Below are positions 35,228 to 44,609 of a stretch of 64,000 nucleotides of DNA, piece by piece. The DNA comes from Flavobacterium sp. CF136 (lineage in GTDB: Bacteria; Bacteroidota; Bacteroidia; Flavobacteriales; Flavobacteriaceae). Both the position numbers and the translations under genes were made by a program. The notes beneath the pieces were generated by a model, which saw only the letters and a list, made by a program, of their open reading frames with translations, did no database searches and was not told where the DNA came from. The stretch is taken from assembly GCF_000282055.1 (NCBI RefSeq), contig NZ_AKJZ01000027.1, positions 31,592 through 95,591 on the forward strand, read 5' to 3'. Numbering within the stretch: position 1 is the stretch's first letter; each line of letters opens with the position of its first letter.

Positions 35228-37828
35228 ATGAGGGAAAAGGCAATTCTGTGTAATCTAAAGGTAATCTTTGTATTAGTTTTATTTTCATTAAGCCCGATTT
35301 CTGTGTTTTCACAAAAGAATAAGAAAAAAGAAAATGCTGCCGAAATAGCAAAAGATACTACTTCATCAAAAAAAGAAAAAAAATATAATGACCTTGTAAA
35401 AAAAGGAACGGTAAAAAAAGGGCTGTTTAATATCATCCAGGTTAAAACTGATGTTTATTTTGAAATTCAGGACAGTTTATTCGAAAGAGAATTTTTAGTA
35501 GTAAACAAATTATCCCAGGTTCCTTTTCAGGTTAATGATGCCGGATTAAATAAAGGAATGAATTACGAAAACAAAGTAATCAGTTTTTATAAAGATACAA
35601 TTGCAAGGAAAGTCTGGGTTAAATCATATGTCCCAAAAGTTTCTTCCCCAAAAAATGACGCCATAACTGCTTCGGTAAAAGATAATTTCTCTGAATCCAT
35701 TATTGAAGTTTTTGATATTGAAACCAAAAACAATGATTCGACTTCGATTGTTATTAAGGTAAACAAGATTTTTGACGGAAAGCAAAAAAGCTTTAATGAT
35801 GTTTTGAGCAACATTAGTTTTGGAGGCTCTGTAAAATCAGACTTATCTTACATAGAAAGTTTAAAATCATTTCCGAAAAATGTTGTTGTAAAATCGCAGT
35901 TAACAACTTCTGTCAGTGAAGGTGGTCCTGCATTATCTGTAACTCTTGGCGTAACCAGTAATATTGTCTTGTTAGATAAAGTTCCTATGAAACCACGTTT
36001 TTCGGATAATCGTATTGGTTATTTTACTGAAAAACACTGGTATTTTACCGATGCCCAACAGGCGATGGTAGAAAAAGAATTGATTACACGCTGGCGATTA
36101 GAACCTAAAAAAGAAGATGAAGAAAGGTATTTAAAAGGGGAATTGGTTGAACCCAAAAAACCTATCGTTTATTATATCGATCCATCAACTCCAAAACAAT
36201 GGAGGAAATATATTATCGATGGTGTTTATGACTGGCAGATTGCTTTTGAAAAAGCCGGATTTAAAAATGCCATTATTGCCAAAGAGCCTACAGAAGCTGA
36301 TTTGGATTTTGATATTGACGATATACGTTATTCTGTCATTACTTATGCTGCTTCGCAAAAAGCAAATGCGATGGGACCCTCTGTTGTTGATCCAAGAAGC
36401 GGTGAAATTATTGAAGCCGATATTATCTGGTGGCATAATGTAATGACTTCTTTACAAAGCTGGATGCGTATTCAGACTGGCCCAATTGATGTAAAAGCAA
36501 GAGGAAATACTTTCAGCGATGATCATATGGGAGAAGCAATCCGATTTGTATCATCTCATGAAGTTGGTCATACTTTTGGATTAAAACATAATATGGGTGC
36601 TTCTTTTGCTTATGATGTTGAATCTTTGCGTTCTAAAGATTTTACAGCAAAAATGGGCGGAACTGCTCCTTCTATCATGGATTATGCACGTTACAATTAT
36701 GTCGCACAGCCTGAAGATAATGTTACGGCAATCACTCCAAAAATTGGTGAATATGATAAATACGCTATCGAATGGGGATACAGATGGTATTCTGATAATG
36801 ATAACGAGAAATTAAAACTGAATACCTTAATTTCTTCACATCAAAATGACCCGATTTATTTTTATGGGGAACAGCAGGACGGAAGCAATTTAATTGACCC
36901 GCGTTCTCAATCTGAAGATTTAGGAAATGATGCTGTTAAAGCAAGTGAATATGGTTTGAAAAACCTGAAACGTGTTGTTGATAATATTTTAGACTGGACT
37001 TACGATAAAGATCAGTCTTATTATGAAACTGCCAAATTATACATCGGAACCATTGGTCAGTGGCAATTGTACAATCGTCATGTATTAAATAATATTGGCG
37101 GAGTTTATCTTAACGTAACTGTTCACGGTGACAACAAACAAAGTTATGTTCCGGTACCTGCTTTAATGCAAAAAAGAGCAGCAGATTATCTGATTAAAAA
37201 CATGCTTACGATTCCGCAATGGTTATTTTTTAATTCCATTTTGGATAAAACAAATCCGCTGAAAGATTCTCCGTTAGGACCATATGAATACACGCCATAT
37301 ACTTTGTCAAGAGAATTGCAATACAGTATTTTGTATGATTTATTTAGTGATGAACGTTTATTAAGAATGACAGAAAATGAATTGTATCAGCGAAATGAAA
37401 CCAAAGAAAAAGTATTTACCGTAAATGAATTATTCACAAAAATTCATCAGCAGATTTTTGCACCAACAATTTTAAATAAATCATTATCTATTCTGGAGCG
37501 TATGACGCAAAAGAATTATGTAGATGTTTTAATTGTTTCAACAAATAAATTATTTGAAAAAACAGATCCTAAAAAAACAATTGATTTACAGCAAACGTTA
37601 AGCATGCCGTACCTATGTACTTATTTACATGATGAACAAATGGTAAGAAACATCAATCAGTCATCTTTGAAAAGAGTTACAGAAGTTACATCTGATAAAA
37701 AAGGAGAACTTGTTAAAGTGCTTCAATTATTAAAAACCAAAAAGAATACCGGAAATCAATCGACCCAAAATCATTATATCGATTTAATACAAAGAATCGA
37801 GAAAGCATTAAATAACACAACCTTTTAA
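35228..37828 (+). CDS. Exported zinc-dependent metalloprotease (DUF5117/DUF4953 type)
   Basis: This 866-residue protein has a signal peptide (about 1-28, VFSQ) and the extended metzincin motif HEVGHTFGLKH (444-454; His444, Glu445, His448, His454) followed by a SIMDYARYNYV Met-turn. The flanking regions (VKTDVYFEIQDSLFEREFLVVNKLSQVP; KHWYFTDAQQAMVEKELITRW) match the large Bacteroidetes metalloproteases with DUF5118/5117 and DUF4953 domains. It ends 21 nt before a SusC gene, so it probably makes or processes the peptides that SusC/SusD import. Confidence 0.93.
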   Translation: MREKAILCNLKVIFVLVLFSLSPISVFSQKNKKKENAAEIAKDTTSSKKEKKYNDLVKKGTVKKGLFNIIQVKTDVYFEIQDSLFEREFLVVNKLSQVPFQVNDAGLNKGMNYENKVISFYKDTIARKVWVKSYVPKVSSPKNDAITASVKDNFSESIIEVFDIETKNNDSTSIVIKVNKIFDGKQKSFNDVLSNISFGGSVKSDLSYIESLKSFPKNVVVKSQLTTSVSEGGPALSVTLGVTSNIVLLDKVPMKPRFSDNRIGYFTEKHWYFTDAQQAMVEKELITRWRLEPKKEDEERYLKGELVEPKKPIVYYIDPSTPKQWRKYIIDGVYDWQIAFEKAGFKNAIIAKEPTEADLDFDIDDIRYSVITYAASQKANAMGPSVVDPRSGEIIEADIIWWHNVMTSLQSWMRIQTGPIDVKARGNTFSDDHMGEAIRFVSSHEVGHTFGLKHNMGASFAYDVESLRSKDFTAKMGGTAPSIMDYARYNYVAQPEDNVTAITPKIGEYDKYAIEWGYRWYSDNDNEKLKLNTLISSHQNDPIYFYGEQQDGSNLIDPRSQSEDLGNDAVKASEYGLKNLKRVVDNILDWTYDKDQSYYETAKLYIGTIGQWQLYNRHVLNNIGGVYLNVTVHGDNKQSYVPVPALMQKRAADYLIKNMLTIPQWLFFNSILDKTNPLKDSPLGPYEYTPYTLSRELQYSILYDLFSDERLLRMTENELYQRNETKEKVFTVNELFTKIHQQIFAPTILNKSLSILERMTQKNYVDVLIVSTNKLFEKTDPKKTIDLQQTLSMPYLCTYLHDEQMVRNINQSSLKRVTEVTSDKKGELVKVLQLLKTKKNTGNQSTQNHYIDLIQRIEKALNNTTF

Positions 37829-37849
37829 TACATAATCCAATCCAAAAAC

Positions 37850-40800
37850 ATGAGAAAAATTTTACATGCCTTACTGCTCCTCCTGGCCATCGCAGGATAC
37901 TCGCAGGAAACCCGAACTATTACGGGAATCATCCAAGACGAAACTGATCTGTCGCCAATTCCCGGCGCATCAATTTTTGTTGAGAACAATTCTATTTCGA
38001 ATAGAACTTCATATGCCGGAATTATCCAAAGTGAAGGAATCGGGACAACAACTGATTTTGACGGAAAATTTACATTGAAAATCGGAAAAAACATCACTTC
38101 TTTGAGAGTCACTTTTATGGGATACAAATCGTATACCCTTGAATTGGATGCTCAAAAAAATTATACAGTTAACTTAAAATCTGAAACTGCAAAACTTCAG
38201 GAGGTTGTTGTTACTGGTTATCAAAAAATTGAGAAAAGAAAACTTACTTCTGCTGTTACTAAAATAGATATGGCTGCGATCCAGCAGACAGGGGTTTCCA
38301 GTATTGACCAATTATTGGTAGGACAAATTGCAGGGGTTGCCGTTAGTACTCCATCCGGAGCACCGGGAGCACCGGCAAAAATCAGAATCAGGGGTACAGC
38401 TTCACTTAATGGTACACAAGATCCTTTATGGGTACTTGATGGGTTGCCATTAGAAGGAAACGAAGTTCCTAAAAACTTCGATAAAGATAATATCGACGTC
38501 TTAAACAACTACTCTATTTCAGGTTTAAACCCGGATGATATTAAAGATATTACAATACTAAAAGATGCAGCTGCAACAGCTATTTATGGTGCACGTGCTG
38601 CAAATGGTGTAATTGTGGTGACTACAAAAAAAGGTAAAGCCGGTAAAATGGTTGTAAGCTTTAACACGAATACTTTTATCACGCAAAGACCAGAGTTTTC
38701 TAAATTAAACCTGATGAATTCAAGTGAAAAAGTGGATTTAGAACTTAACATGGCCAGCCGTGCAGATTTAACATACAGAGACACCGGTGGTGATATTGCT
38801 CGTATCCTTAACGGATCGAATGAATTAGCAGCATTCAGAGCCGGTGGGTTCTCTTCTTTAAGTCCTGCAACACAACAGTCTATAAATGATTTAAGAAATA
38901 ATAATACAAACTGGGGTAATTTATTGTACCAAACTGCAATAAACACACAGCACGGTTTAAGTTTATCCGGAGGAGGAGAAAAATCTGATTACTACTTCTC
39001 TTTAGGATATTATGACGAAAAAGGAACTACGATTGGAACTGGTTTCAAACGTTACAACTTAACATTAAAAAACAACTTCGACATAACAGACAAATTTAAA
39101 GTTGGTGTTGGTATTTTTGGTTCTGAAAACAAAACTACATCTTACTTAACAGATTCTTATGCATTTACAAGCCCTTCTACATATTCAAGAAATGTAAATC
39201 CATACTTAACTCCATACAATGCTGATGGAAGTTATAAATACGACCAGGATATTGTAGGGTATTCTGATCGCAAAGTTCCTTTTAATTTCCTGGAAGAAAG
39301 AGAAAATACTTCTTATGAATTAAAAACAAGAGCTGTAAAAGCTTTATTAGATGCTGAATACAAAGTTACTAAAGATTTAAAAGTAACGAGCCAGTTAGGT
39401 TTACAGTTAGATAATACATCTAGCGAAAAATTCGCTGGTAAAGACACCTATTACACAAGAAACCTAAAAGAAAAATCTAGCTACTTTAGTGGTGGGAATC
39501 AATTGTACTTTCTTCCGGTTGGTGGTGTTATCCAAAACACAAATACAGACTTTTTTCAATACAACCTGAAAACAATGGTGAATTACTCTAAAAAACTAGG
39601 AGAAAAACACGAAATTGAAGCCATGATTGGTAATGAACTAAGAAGAAATTACTCGACATCTATTGCAACTAAAGGATTTGGTTTTGATGAGAATAATTTA
39701 ACTACCCAGCAAATTGTTTTTCCTAACGCTGGTTTTGCAAAAGAATCTGATTGGAAAGCATACGCTAAAATCAAAAATGAAAATGCTTTTGCCTCATTCT
39801 TTGCAACAGCATCTTATACCTACAACAGAAAATATAGTGTATTTGGAAGTGTAAGATATGATGGTTCAGATTTATTTGGTGTAGATCCAAAATATAAATA
39901 TTTGCCACTTTGGTCAACTTCTGCCTCATGGGCAGTTTCTGAAGAAGACTTCTTAAAAGATAACCTAACACTTTCTAATTTAAGACTTCGCGCATCGTAT
40001 GGTTTACAAGGAAACATTGACAAAAACACCTCTCCGTATGTAGTAGGTAGTAACAATACAGCTATTATTCTTCCTGGTCAAGCAGAACCAGTAATTACAG
40101 TTGAAAGTCCTCCAAATGATAAATTACGTTGGGAAAAAACTACTAATACCAATCTTGGTGCTGACATTGGATTATTTAATAACCGCATTAGCATTGTAAC
40201 TGATTTCTACGGAAGAAAAAGTACAGACTTAATTGGTTTAAGAGCACTTCCTTTAGAAAACGGTTTTGAGTTTACAAACATGAACTGGGCGCAGGTAAGT
40301 AACAAAGGTTATGAAATTACTGTATCTACAAAAAATATCGACCGCCCTAACTTTAAATGGAATACAAGTATCAACTTCTCTCACAACAAGAGTAATGTAG
40401 ACCGTTTACAAGTAAGAGATAACAGCTACTTACCTAACCAGGAAGGTCATGCTGTAAATGCAGTATTTGGTTTTAAAACTAACGGTATCGATGAAAATGG
40501 CTACCCATTGTTTGTAAATAAAAAAGGAGAAACAGTAAATGCACAGACTTTCTTTGGCTTGTATGATGTATGGGCAGATTTCTTCCCTGGAGAATTCTCT
40601 GATACAAAATTATCAGCAGCTGAATTTAGAGACTTATTTGTTTATTTGGGAGATAGAGATCCTAAGTTTACAGGAGGTTTAACAAATACGTTTAAAGTAA
40701 GTAATTTTGACCTTACAATCGCTGCTTCTTTTAATATCAAACAAACAGTTACAAGAACTCCTCCATATAACGGAACACAAGTTGACAGAGGACAAAATTA

Positions 40801-41188
40801 CAGCAGAGATATCTTAGATGCCTCTTCACCAACAAACACATCTTCTAATTTACCTGGAATTACAAGTCAGACATCCGGTACAGGGGATTCCTGGATGGCA
40901 TATCAATATTTTTCTGGAAGAAATCCAATAACTACAATGAACTATTTGGACACATGGGCTAGTGAAATGAGTTATATGAGATTAAGCAGTATGCGTTTAG
41001 GTTATACATTCCCTAAAGCGTTTACAGATCATATCAATATTCAAAGTATTAGATTTAATGTTGAGGCAAGAAATTTATTCGTAATCAGTTCTGATTACAA
41101 AGGTTACTTCGACCCCGAAACTTTTGGAAACATCTATGCACAACCAGTTCCTAAATCATTCACTTTAGGGTGTAATGTAACTTTCTAA
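37850..41188 (+). CDS. SusC/RagA-family TonB-dependent transporter (second pair)
   Basis: The 1112-residue protein has a signal peptide (about 1-18) and an N-terminal carboxypeptidase-like domain with an insertion (NNSISNRTSYAGIIQSEGIG) between its first strands. The plug carries TILKDAAATAIYGARAANGVIVVTTKKGK (about 233-262), and the barrel ends ..KSFTLGCNVTF. With the SusD gene 12 nt downstream and the protease upstream it forms a peptide- or glycopeptide-type uptake operon, by inference from the protease. Confidence 0.95.
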   Translation: MRKILHALLLLLAIAGYSQETRTITGIIQDETDLSPIPGASIFVENNSISNRTSYAGIIQSEGIGTTTDFDGKFTLKIGKNITSLRVTFMGYKSYTLELDAQKNYTVNLKSETAKLQEVVVTGYQKIEKRKLTSAVTKIDMAAIQQTGVSSIDQLLVGQIAGVAVSTPSGAPGAPAKIRIRGTASLNGTQDPLWVLDGLPLEGNEVPKNFDKDNIDVLNNYSISGLNPDDIKDITILKDAAATAIYGARAANGVIVVTTKKGKAGKMVVSFNTNTFITQRPEFSKLNLMNSSEKVDLELNMASRADLTYRDTGGDIARILNGSNELAAFRAGGFSSLSPATQQSINDLRNNNTNWGNLLYQTAINTQHGLSLSGGGEKSDYYFSLGYYDEKGTTIGTGFKRYNLTLKNNFDITDKFKVGVGIFGSENKTTSYLTDSYAFTSPSTYSRNVNPYLTPYNADGSYKYDQDIVGYSDRKVPFNFLEERENTSYELKTRAVKALLDAEYKVTKDLKVTSQLGLQLDNTSSEKFAGKDTYYTRNLKEKSSYFSGGNQLYFLPVGGVIQNTNTDFFQYNLKTMVNYSKKLGEKHEIEAMIGNELRRNYSTSIATKGFGFDENNLTTQQIVFPNAGFAKESDWKAYAKIKNENAFASFFATASYTYNRKYSVFGSVRYDGSDLFGVDPKYKYLPLWSTSASWAVSEEDFLKDNLTLSNLRLRASYGLQGNIDKNTSPYVVGSNNTAIILPGQAEPVITVESPPNDKLRWEKTTNTNLGADIGLFNNRISIVTDFYGRKSTDLIGLRALPLENGFEFTNMNWAQVSNKGYEITVSTKNIDRPNFKWNTSINFSHNKSNVDRLQVRDNSYLPNQEGHAVNAVFGFKTNGIDENGYPLFVNKKGETVNAQTFFGLYDVWADFFPGEFSDTKLSAAEFRDLFVYLGDRDPKFTGGLTNTFKVSNFDLTIAASFNIKQTVTRTPPYNGTQVDRGQNYSRDILDASSPTNTSSNLPGITSQTSGTGDSWMAYQYFSGRNPITTMNYLDTWASEMSYMRLSSMRLGYTFPKAFTDHINIQSIRFNVEARNLFVISSDYKGYFDPETFGNIYAQPVPKSFTLGCNVTF

Positions 41189-41200
41189 TAAAAATAAAAG

Positions 41201-42520
41201 ATGAAAAAAATCTCAAAATACATATTACTTTTTGTTTCTGCAATTGCAGTAACAAGCTGCGATGATTATCTGGACATTCAACCTATTGGCCGCGTTATTC
41301 CGGAAACACTTGACCAGTATCGTGCAGTATTAACTAAAGGATATTCTGTTTATCCAAAACACAAATCTTTGACTGCTGTTCGTACTGATGAATTGATTTT
41401 AAACGAAGACAGCAATGAGTTAAATCTTTTTAAAGATATTTACTTTTGGAAAGATGTTAATCCAGATAGTTTTACCACTTCTTTTCAGTATCAGGCATTA
41501 TACAATGTAATTTTTTATACAAACGTTATAATTAATGATGCCTCTGGAAAATTGTCTGCTTCAACAGAAAAAGATCAGTTAATTGGAGAAGCTTATGCTT
41601 TAAGAGCAATGGCTTACTTTGATTTAATTAACCTTTTCGGAAAGCCTTACAATGCTGCAACAGCTGCTTCAGACAAAGGAGTTCCTTTAGCATTACAAGT
41701 AGATTTAGAGCAGGTTTATATTCCTCAAAGTGTTGAAGTAATTTACAATCAAGCTATTTCTGATACAGAGAAAGCACATCAATTAATCAATAAAGACATT
41801 CAAACAAAAGGTATAAACTACCGCTTTTCTAAAGTTGCATTATATAGTTTAGAAAGCCGTATCTATTTATATCAGCAACAATGGCAAAAATCACTTGATG
41901 CTGCCAACAAAGCTTTAGCCATTAACAGCAATTTAGTTGATTTAAAAGCAACTCCTGTTTTAGCAAATAAATACGATTCAAAAGAATCTATTTTAGCTCT
42001 TGAAGATACTTATGAAACTGGTCTGAAAGGAACTTCATTCGCATCCGCAGATTTACTTGCAGCCTATAACAAAACTACAGATTTACGTTATTCACTTTAT
42101 TTTACAGGAAGCGGAAGTCGTGTGAGAATTCAAAAAGGTGGTAATGATGACCAAAGATGTTCTTTCAGAACTTCTGAATTGTATTTGACAAAAGCGGAGA
42201 CTTCATTAAAACTGAACAATATTTCTGATGCTAAAACGACAGTTTTAAGTTTCATCAAAAACAGATATACAGCAGCTGCATATACACAGCTTGAAAGTGA
42301 TATCAATGCAATGAATACTGCTGATTTAACAAATTTTATTTACGAAGAAAGACACCGTGAATTTGCTGTAGAAGGACAGCGCTGGTTTGATTTGAGAAGA
42401 ACATCTCAAAAACAAATCGTTCACACTTTCAATGGTGATAATTTTACATTGATTCAAAATGATCCGCGTTATACCATTATTTACCCGGCAAACGCGAGAT
42501 TAAACAATCCCAATCTATAA
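41201..42520 (+). CDS. SusD/RagB-family lipoprotein (second pair)
   Basis: This 439-residue lipoprotein has lipobox AVTSC (Cys20) then DDYLDIQPIGRVIPETLDQYRAVL. Helical repeats GEAYALRAMAYFDLINLFGKPY and SKVALYSLESRIYLYQQQWQKSLDAANKAL and the C-terminal FIYEERHREFAVEGQRWFDLRRTS are typical SusD landmarks. It is the last gene of the protease-SusC-SusD operon. Confidence 0.95.
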   Translation: MKKISKYILLFVSAIAVTSCDDYLDIQPIGRVIPETLDQYRAVLTKGYSVYPKHKSLTAVRTDELILNEDSNELNLFKDIYFWKDVNPDSFTTSFQYQALYNVIFYTNVIINDASGKLSASTEKDQLIGEAYALRAMAYFDLINLFGKPYNAATAASDKGVPLALQVDLEQVYIPQSVEVIYNQAISDTEKAHQLINKDIQTKGINYRFSKVALYSLESRIYLYQQQWQKSLDAANKALAINSNLVDLKATPVLANKYDSKESILALEDTYETGLKGTSFASADLLAAYNKTTDLRYSLYFTGSGSRVRIQKGGNDDQRCSFRTSELYLTKAETSLKLNNISDAKTTVLSFIKNRYTAAAYTQLESDINAMNTADLTNFIYEERHREFAVEGQRWFDLRRTSQKQIVHTFNGDNFTLIQNDPRYTIIYPANARLNNPNL

Positions 42521-42540
42521 TACCTATTGTTTTTTTTATC

Positions 42541-42572
42541 AAAAGTCCAGTTTTAAAGCTGGACTTTTTTTG
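42541..42572 (+). terminator. Terminator after second SusD
   Basis: AAAAGTCCAG / CTGGACTTTT stem with T-tract 20 nt after the stop. Confidence 0.92.
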
Positions 42573-42730
42573 TTTACTATTCAAAGAATTAAAAAATTTC
42601 AAAATCAATCTCTATAAAATTTCAACAAAAAACTTTTATACATCATATATTATTAAGGTAACTAATATATTTGCATCCTTAAATACCAGCTTCATTATTC
42701 CGAAGCTTTAACTTTAGATTCAAAAAGAAG

Positions 42731-43495
42731 ATGAAAATTGCCATTGTTGAAGATGAATATCTTGCTTCGAGTTACCTGAAATCTATTTTAGAACAGCAAA
42801 ATATTTTACCGATAACAGAGATCACAGTTTTAAAATCGGTCAAAGAAGCAACCTTTTACTTTACCGAAAACAGTGTTGATCTGGCTTTTATGGACATTCA
42901 TCTTGGTGACGGAAAAAGTCTTGAAATTTTCGAAAAAACCACCATCTCCTGCCCTGTTATTTTTGTTACGGCTTATGACTCTTATGCCATAACTGTTTTC
43001 AAGCACTTTACCATCGATTATCTTTTAAAACCTTTTGAAGAACAGGAGTTATTTGAAGCTCTGGAAAAATTCAAAAAAATAAAAAACACTTTCAACAGCG
43101 ATTCTGCGATACAATCACTTGTTGCGATCGAAAATCCTGAAACCAGTAAAGTACAGCGTCATTTTTTGGTTAATCATGGTTATAAACTTATTTCTATAAA
43201 CGAAAACGACATTACCTATTTTGCAGCTTCAGGGAAACATCTTTTTATATACGCAAATTCAGGAAACAGCTATTTGTACAGCAATACGCTTACGGATATT
43301 ATTCACAATCTGGATCCTGTTATTTTCTTTAAAGTCAATAGAAAATATATTGTCAGCCGAAGTATCATAAAAGAAGTCATCAAACATTCTAATCAAAAAA
43401 TAGAAATAAAACTTACGGTTCCCCCAATAGAAACTGACCCGATAATCATTAGTAAAAAAGAAATAAATAACTTTAAAAATTGGCTTGATCAGTAA
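42731..43495 (+). CDS. LytTR-family response regulator
   Basis: The 254-residue protein has a receiver domain (acidic pocket VEDE, phospho-acceptor Asp55 in LAFMDIHLGDG, Lys in DYLLKPFEEQ) and a C-terminal LytTR DNA-binding domain (about 145-250; INENDITYFAASGKHLFIYANSG, FFKVNRKYIVSRSIIKEV). A -7-like TATATTTG lies ~65 nt upstream. It is the likely output partner of the LytS-type kinase at 33570, with no other LytTR gene in the window. Confidence 0.93.
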   Translation: MKIAIVEDEYLASSYLKSILEQQNILPITEITVLKSVKEATFYFTENSVDLAFMDIHLGDGKSLEIFEKTTISCPVIFVTAYDSYAITVFKHFTIDYLLKPFEEQELFEALEKFKKIKNTFNSDSAIQSLVAIENPETSKVQRHFLVNHGYKLISINENDITYFAASGKHLFIYANSGNSYLYSNTLTDIIHNLDPVIFFKVNRKYIVSRSIIKEVIKHSNQKIEIKLTVPPIETDPIIISKKEINNFKNWLDQ

Positions 43496-43670
43496 ATACT
43501 ATTAAGCCTTTCACTTTACAATTTAATTTTCAACTCAATTGTAAAACTCTGAAAACTACCCGTAAAAGTTAAAACACTGTTATCAGAATCATAAAAAACT
43601 GACTTAAATATTGAATATAATATTATTTTCTATTAAAATCGCTATCTTTGATTATCTAAATTGAAATAAA

Positions 43671-44255
43671 ATGCCACAAATTAGAGTTTATCCAAATGAG
43701 CAATTTAAAGAAATTGAAATAGATTACTCCATGCAGCTTCGATATGCTATTTCCAACAAAGGCAGATTAGTGAGTTTTTCTGATCAGATAGAAAATGGCC
43801 GTGTTTTAAAAGGAAGTTTAAGTGATGGTTACCCTACTTTCCGATTTAAAATTAAAAAGGACGGAAAAATATTTAACAAATATTTTTTTATATACAAATT
43901 AGTTGCCAAATATTTTATTCCAAAACAATCAGAAGAGCAAACTTATGTCCTTCATTTGGATTATGTCAGAAACAATGATGATGCAAACAATTTGCGTTGG
44001 GCTACCAGAGCCGAAATGATTGCACACAGCCGAAAAAGCCCCCATGTAATTCAGGCAAAAAAAAATCTGATTGAACATAATATAAAGGCCGATGGCAGAA
44101 AGCTGACCACAACGAAAGTAATGCTAATCAAAAAAATGCTCGCCCGACCTGAACAAAAAACACGCTTAAAAATGATTGCAAAACAATTTGGCGTAAGCGA
44201 AATGCAAATCAGACGTATTGCCAGCGGTGAAAATTGGGGACATGTGAAAATTTAA
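43671..44255 (+). CDS. HNH/NUMOD4-like DNA-binding protein with C-terminal HTH
   Basis: The 194-residue protein resembles the NUMOD4-HNH arrangement: YAISNKGRLVSF (about 25-36), KGSLSDGYPTFRFK, then VAKYFIP...YVLHLDYVRNNDDANNLRWAT (79-112), the shape of an HNH domain of homing-endonuclease type. The usual second His of that motif reads Asp (HLD), so nuclease activity is doubtful. A C-terminal HTH-like segment (about 163-186: RLKMIAKQFGVSEMQIRRIASG) follows. TATCTTTG 20 nt before the start is a good -7 element. It may be a domesticated endonuclease acting as a regulator. Confidence 0.65.
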   Translation: MPQIRVYPNEQFKEIEIDYSMQLRYAISNKGRLVSFSDQIENGRVLKGSLSDGYPTFRFKIKKDGKIFNKYFFIYKLVAKYFIPKQSEEQTYVLHLDYVRNNDDANNLRWATRAEMIAHSRKSPHVIQAKKNLIEHNIKADGRKLTTTKVMLIKKMLARPEQKTRLKMIAKQFGVSEMQIRRIASGENWGHVKI

Positions 44256-44609
44256 TTAAACTGCAAAGCGAAGACTACACTTGTCACTCTGAGCGAAGTC
44301 GAAGAGTTTTTGTTATGACAGGACTTCGACTCCACACAGCCTGATATTTTCAATTGTCACATTTTCTAATTTTAATCTTCCTGCATTTTTGCTAAAAAAA
44401 ACCACAAAACAAACTTCATTTTGCCATTTTTATATAACTTTTTGTTGAATCTCTGTGAAAAGGTCAAAATCTCCTGTGGTAAAAATAAAATTTAAATCAT
44501 TTTTTAAAATAAATCCTTAAATTCGCAATCACAAATAATCGTGAAAAATCAAAATGAGTTTCGGAATTATAAACCTCATTATTGATATTAAATACTAAAA
44601 ACCAAAAAA
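44256..44609. other. Intergenic region with REP-like repeat, upstream of lpdA
   Basis: A palindromic element 44283-44346 ('ctgagcgaagtcgaag' ... 'cttcgactccacacagcctga') belongs to the family at 905. The remaining ~260 nt are AT-rich and should contain the lpdA promoter, but no full TTG-N19-TAnnTTTG match was found. Confidence 0.6.
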
